This document shows, piece after piece, positions 21,567 through 24,892 of a DNA stretch of 24,892 bases. The notes below the pieces were generated by a model. The model ran no database searches. It saw only the letters and a program-made list of their open reading frames with translations, and was not told the origin of the DNA. The translations under genes were made by a program, and so were the position numbers. Every line of letters begins with the position of its first letter. Position 1 is the stretch's first letter. The DNA comes from an uncultured Bacilli bacterium (lineage in GTDB: Bacteria; Bacillota_I; Bacilli_A; RF39; UBA660), in contig CANQMF010000010.1 in the NCBI GenBank assembly GCA_947624915.1, positions 1 through 24,892 on the forward strand. The letters run 5' to 3'.

Positions 21567-23021
21567 CTATCTTTTATCAATTTCTTCCCTAATAATCTCC
21601 GCCGTAAGGCTAGGATTAGCTTGACCACGTGTCTGCTTCATAACTTGACCAACAAAGAAGTCAAAGGTATTTCGTCCCTTACGGTGTTCTATAATTAAGT
21701 CAGGATGTTCATCTAAAACTTTGACTACAATATCTCGAATTGTTTTATCATCAGATATTTGAGTTAATCCCATTTCTTTAACAATTTTTTTTGGTTCTTT
21801 CTTATCTTCCAAAACACTATTTAAAACTTCTTTACTTTGTTTTGAAGATATCTTACCTTCTTTGACCATTGTCATTAAATCAACCAACATACTAGGTGTT
21901 AAATATAAATCTTTAATATCTAATTCATTTTTATTTAAATACCCTAAAATAACACTTGTTAACCAATGAGCTGAAGTTTTATAGTCTGCCCCTGATCTTA
22001 ATGTTTCTTCATAAAAATCTGATATAGCTTTATCTTTAACAATTATCTTAGCATCATATTCAGATAAACCATATTGTATATATTTTTCTTTTCTTTCGTT
22101 AGCTAATTCAGGTATACTATCACGTATTTTATCTAACCACGCCTTACTAATTTTATACTTAGGAATATTGGGTTCAACAAAGTACCTATAGTCAATAGCA
22201 TCTACCTTATCACGCATAAAAATAGTTGTGAATGTATCCTCATCCCAACGACGAGTTTGCTGTTTCATATCATCATAAGTTCCCTTTTTCTTTAATTCAA
22301 CTTGTCGTTCAATTTCATAATTAATTACATCACGAACCCCACTAAAGGAATTAACATTTTTAATTTCTACTTTGGTTCCCCAGTTTTTAGGATCACTTTC
22401 ATCTAAATTTTCATCCATAATAGACACATTAACATCACACCTGATCTGTCCTTTACGATTATCAGCTTCACTAATACCAGCATATTGATAAATAGATCGC
22501 ATTGTTTCTAAAAAAGCTACAGCTTCATCAGCACTTCTTAAATCAGGCTCTGTTACAAGTTCTAATAAAGGAACACCAGCACGATTATAATCAATCATAG
22601 AAAAAGTTGCATAATGATCTAAAGATGCCGAATCCTCTTCCAAATGAATATTATTAATTCTAACCTTTCGTTCCTCATTTTTATAACTGAAATTTAAATA
22701 ACCATAAATACCAATTGGTGCTGGTTTACTTTCCTGTGTTATCTGATATCCTTTGGGTAAATCAGGATAATAATAGTTTTTTCTTTCAAAGTACAAATAT
22801 TCTGGTTGCTTACAGTTTAAAATTATACTAGATTTTAAAGCCATTTCAACAGCTTTTTTATTAACTACAGGTAAAGTTCCTGGAAAAGCCATATCAAGAG
22901 GTCTAACATTAGAATTAGGGATGTCTTTATAAGAATTTTCAGCACTACTAAAAACCTTAGAATTAGTTTCACTAATCTCACAGTGCATCTCCAAGCCAAT
23001 TAAAGCTTTATATCCGTCCAT
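21567..23021 (-). CDS. gatB: Asp-tRNA(Asn)/Glu-tRNA(Gln) amidotransferase subunit B, 484 aa
   Basis: The kinase-like subunit of GatCAB, which activates the Glu (or Asp) on the mischarged tRNA for amidation. The N-terminal IGLEMHCEI and YYPDLPKGYQITQ, the central RIDPNRAGVPL-like DYNRAGVPLLELVTEPD and the helical YqeY-like C-terminal region with FFVGQVMKQTRGQANP are in the normal order and length. It overlaps the gatA stop by one base (TAATG), with GGAGG seven bases upstream. No unusual feature. Confidence 0.95.
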   Translation of the reverse strand: MDGYKALIGLEMHCEISETNSKVFSSAENSYKDIPNSNVRPLDMAFPGTLPVVNKKAVEMALKSSIILNCKQPEYLYFERKNYYYPDLPKGYQITQESKPAPIGIYGYLNFSYKNEERKVRINNIHLEEDSASLDHYATFSMIDYNRAGVPLLELVTEPDLRSADEAVAFLETMRSIYQYAGISEADNRKGQIRCDVNVSIMDENLDESDPKNWGTKVEIKNVNSFSGVRDVINYEIERQVELKKKGTYDDMKQQTRRWDEDTFTTIFMRDKVDAIDYRYFVEPNIPKYKISKAWLDKIRDSIPELANERKEKYIQYGLSEYDAKIIVKDKAISDFYEETLRSGADYKTSAHWLTSVILGYLNKNELDIKDLYLTPSMLVDLMTMVKEGKISSKQSKEVLNSVLEDKKEPKKIVKEMGLTQISDDKTIRDIVVKVLDEHPDLIIEHRKGRNTFDFFVGQVMKQTRGQANPSLTAEIIREEIDKR

Positions 23022-24478
23022 TATTTTCCCTCCTTAGCTATTTGATCTTTATAATTCATTTGTTTTTCTAAAGCATATGCTATATTCAAAACATTAACAT
23101 CATCATAACAATTACCAGTAATGTTCACTCCTACAGGTAAGTTGTTAATAAAACCATTAGGAATAGTAATAGATGGGAATCCACCAAAATTGCCTATCAC
23201 TAAATGATCATCCAAAAAATGACTTTTAGCGTATTTTATATTTTTTTGATCATCCAAATATTTAGCTGGCCCACTACCTGCAGGTAAAATAAGAGCATCA
23301 TATTTTTTAAATAATTCTTTACATTTATTAACAATAAGTCTCCTAACTTTTTGAGCATTATTAAAATATCTTTCTTTATTCTCAGCCTGTAATACGTATG
23401 AACCAATAATAAAACGACGTTTAATCAAAGAAGAGAACCCTTCAGTACGATAATTTTTCATCATTTCAGTATAACTATTACCATCACTACGTGGTCCAAA
23501 AATAATTCCCGTCAAATTAGACATATTGGATGTTGCTTCCGCACACGAAATAACAGTATAGGCAGAACTTAAAGCATCAAGTAAATTAATATCCATTGAT
23601 ACTTCCGTAACTTCGATACCAATATCTTGACATAACTTTAAAGTATTATGAAAATTATCCAACTGTTCTAATAATTCTTTAGGTGCATCAGGATAACTAC
23701 TAGGATCACATATTTCTTTAATATAACATAGTTTTTTTCCTTTAACCTGATCATTTAATGATTGATATAAACTAACATCACGTGAATCCCAACTAGTCAT
23801 ATCATACTTATCTATACCCTTCATCGCATCGACCACGATTGCTGCATCCCTAACACTACGTGTCAAACAGCCAAGATGATCTAAGCTAGAAGCAAAAGGA
23901 AACAAACCATATCTAGAAATTATTCCATAGGTTGGTTTATAACCAACAATACCACAATAAGCAGCTGGTCTACGAATAGAATCACCTGTATCAGAACCTG
24001 TTGCATATGGGAAAACACCTGCTGCTACTGAAGCGGCACTTCCAGAGGAAGACCCTGCACACATTCTTTCTCTATCCCAAGGATTTCTTTGTACGCCAGT
24101 GTGGGCAGTTGTTCCTGTTGCTCCCATACCAAGTTCGTCCATTGCCGTCTTACCTATACAAACAGCATGATGTTTCTTTAAATTCGTAACGGCTGTTGCA
24201 TCAAAAAATGGAACATAATCTTTTAGCGTATTACTCGATCCAGTACTTAAAATATCTTTAGTACTATAGTTATCCTTAAGACCATATGGAATGCCAGATA
24301 GTAAATCACTTGTTACTTCTGAACCCTTTGCATTGTCTAAAATAGTAACAAAAGCATTATATTGTTCTTGTACTTCGTGGGCTTTTGCCAATGCCTCTTG
24401 AACTAATTCTTCACTTGTTACTTCTTTATTTACTAGAGCCTCATGTATTTCTACAATCCCCTTTTCCATATATTTCAT
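23021..24478 (-). CDS. gatA: Asp-tRNA(Asn)/Glu-tRNA(Gln) amidotransferase subunit A, 485 aa
   Basis: The glutaminase subunit of GatCAB, an amidase-signature enzyme that releases ammonia from glutamine. The Ser-cisSer-Lys triad is K68 (PYGLKDN), S143 (AGSSSGSA) and S167 (DTGDSIRRPA), with the same spacing as in other GatA proteins. The residue before the nucleophile is Asp166, where many GatA have Gly (TGGSIR). AGAGGTGA precedes the ATG. Second gene of the gatCAB-asnS operon; gatC ends 10 bases upstream. Confidence 0.95.
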   Translation of the reverse strand: MKYMEKGIVEIHEALVNKEVTSEELVQEALAKAHEVQEQYNAFVTILDNAKGSEVTSDLLSGIPYGLKDNYSTKDILSTGSSNTLKDYVPFFDATAVTNLKKHHAVCIGKTAMDELGMGATGTTAHTGVQRNPWDRERMCAGSSSGSAASVAAGVFPYATGSDTGDSIRRPAAYCGIVGYKPTYGIISRYGLFPFASSLDHLGCLTRSVRDAAIVVDAMKGIDKYDMTSWDSRDVSLYQSLNDQVKGKKLCYIKEICDPSSYPDAPKELLEQLDNFHNTLKLCQDIGIEVTEVSMDINLLDALSSAYTVISCAEATSNMSNLTGIIFGPRSDGNSYTEMMKNYRTEGFSSLIKRRFIIGSYVLQAENKERYFNNAQKVRRLIVNKCKELFKKYDALILPAGSGPAKYLDDQKNIKYAKSHFLDDHLVIGNFGGFPSITIPNGFINNLPVGVNITGNCYDDVNVLNIAYALEKQMNYKDQIAKEGK

Positions 24479-24488
24479 CTGATCACCT

Positions 24489-24785
24489 CTAACCTACTAT
24501 CTTTGATACTTTAATTTCTGTATCAACATAGTTATCACAATTTTTAAGTAAATCCTCAATAGGAATACTTTCTTCGACTTCATCATCTCTTAACTCACAA
24601 ATAAAATCATCCAAACAATGTGTCATAGGTTCAACTTTCTCTAATCCTTCAATGGCATTTAACCTATCAATATCCTGATCAATAGTTGTAAATTCATCCA
24701 ATACCATTTTGTTTTCTTCTTCGGTCAACCCAATTAGCAATATGTCAGCTAGATTATCTACAACTTCTTTCGTAAACTTTTTCAT
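24489..24785 (-). CDS. gatC: Asp-tRNA(Asn)/Glu-tRNA(Gln) amidotransferase subunit C, 98 aa
   Basis: The small subunit of GatCAB that wraps GatA and bridges it to GatB. The N-terminal helices (VVDNLADILLIGLTEEENKM) and the following DIDRLNAIEGLEKVEPMTH (usually ML..LDT.GV.P..H) are the family pattern; length is normal. AAGGTGATC overlaps the region just before the ATG. First gene of the gatCAB-asnS operon; only 55 bases separate it from the tRNA-Asn gene and these hold a terminator, so part of its transcription may be read-through from the tRNA promoter. Confidence 0.93.
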   Translation of the reverse strand: MKKFTKEVVDNLADILLIGLTEEENKMVLDEFTTIDQDIDRLNAIEGLEKVEPMTHCLDDFICELRDDEVEESIPIEDLLKNCDNYVDTEIKVSKIVG

Positions 24786-24805
24786 TTGATCACCTTTCTT
24801 TAAAC

Positions 24806-24828
24806 AAAAAACAAGTCACAGGGACTTG
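24806..24828 (-). terminator. Terminator between tRNA-Asn and gatC
   Basis: Minus strand CAAGTC-CCTGT-GACTTG followed by six T. Stem of six pairs, starting 13 bases after the tRNA 3' end. Confidence 0.75.
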
Positions 24829-24840
24829 CTAATTACTAAA

Positions 24841-24892
24841 TGGCGCCTGATGTAGGACTCGGACCTACGACCTGCCGGTTAACAGCCGGATG
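24841..24892 (-). tRNA. tRNA-Asn (GTT), 5' part beyond the window
   Basis: The minus-strand sequence ends in the encoded CCA (24841-24843), preceded by discriminator G, a 7-base acceptor strand, T stem GTAGG/CCTAC and the anticodon loop CTGTTAA with anticodon GTT. The 5' acceptor strand and D arm lie outside. The T loop reads TCCGAGT, with C where nearly all tRNAs have U55, and the outermost pair of the anticodon stem is T-C. These may be real variation or a sequence error. Confidence 0.85.

Noticed and set aside
21553..21628. Longer N terminus of AsnRS reaching into gatB
   Set aside because: The 25 extra residues are basic and unlike AsnRS; a GGAGG is ideally spaced from the internal ATG at 21553.

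Overview
The window looks like chromosome from a very AT-rich, low-GC Bacillota bacterium, most likely a gut Bacilli or Erysipelotrichia type such as an uncultured RF39-like lineage. The reasons are the base composition, strong GGAGG-type ribosome binding sites, GatCAB beside AsnRS, PlsC/PgsA lipid genes and a standard code in which TGA is a stop. I can support the lineage only in outline. Almost every gene is on the minus strand, so the biological reading order runs from the right end to the left.

Right third (about 14469-24892), core genome: a tRNA-Asn (cut by the window edge), gatC-gatA-gatB-asnS, a CDP-alcohol phosphatidyltransferase (pgsA-like), then a tight plsC / acyl-CoA (or acyl-ACP) synthetase / plsC operon followed by a 57-residue membrane protein. 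Next is a class B penicillin-binding protein that stops just before its KTG active-site box. This truncation marks the edge between core and accessory DNA.

Middle (about 13572-14468), gene-free and dense in regulation: a promoter-to-terminator unit of about 375 nt with a perfect Shine-Dalgarno and a 12-residue peptide; an 11-bp inverted repeat; and a promoter, a 21-residue leader peptide and competing antiterminator/terminator arms directly in front of the first accessory gene.

Left half (about 1899-13571), an accessory gene island, visibly richer in A+T than the right third: an ASCH-cytidine deaminase fusion, two GNAT acetyltransferases, a small Cys/His protein, a GT2 glycosyltransferase (with its own promoter and a terminator in its leader), a MazG-like/radical SAM fusion, an RfbF-like sugar-phosphate cytidylyltransferase, a Nudix hydrolase, an unknown protein, a P-loop kinase on the opposite strand, a metallophosphoesterase, an alpha/beta hydrolase, a 655-residue SGNH-like/CitC-type nucleotidyltransferase fusion, and a second Nudix hydrolase. 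Many start codons overlap or abut the previous stop, so these form co-translated blocks. The shared theme is nucleotide and nucleotide-sugar chemistry (CTP-using transferases, NTP/NDP-X hydrolases, kinase, phosphoesterase, cytidine deaminase). I infer an uncharacterised pathway that makes or modifies a nucleotide-activated small molecule or surface glycan; the product cannot be read from the sequence.

Far left (1-1898), plasmid-like remnant: a ribbon-helix-helix protein and a short winged-helix replication-initiator-like protein downstream of 22-bp-phased iteron-like repeats, a promoter-overlapping hairpin and a second set of 21-bp-phased repeats. This suggests the island was carried by, or sits next to, an integrated plasmid or conjugative element.
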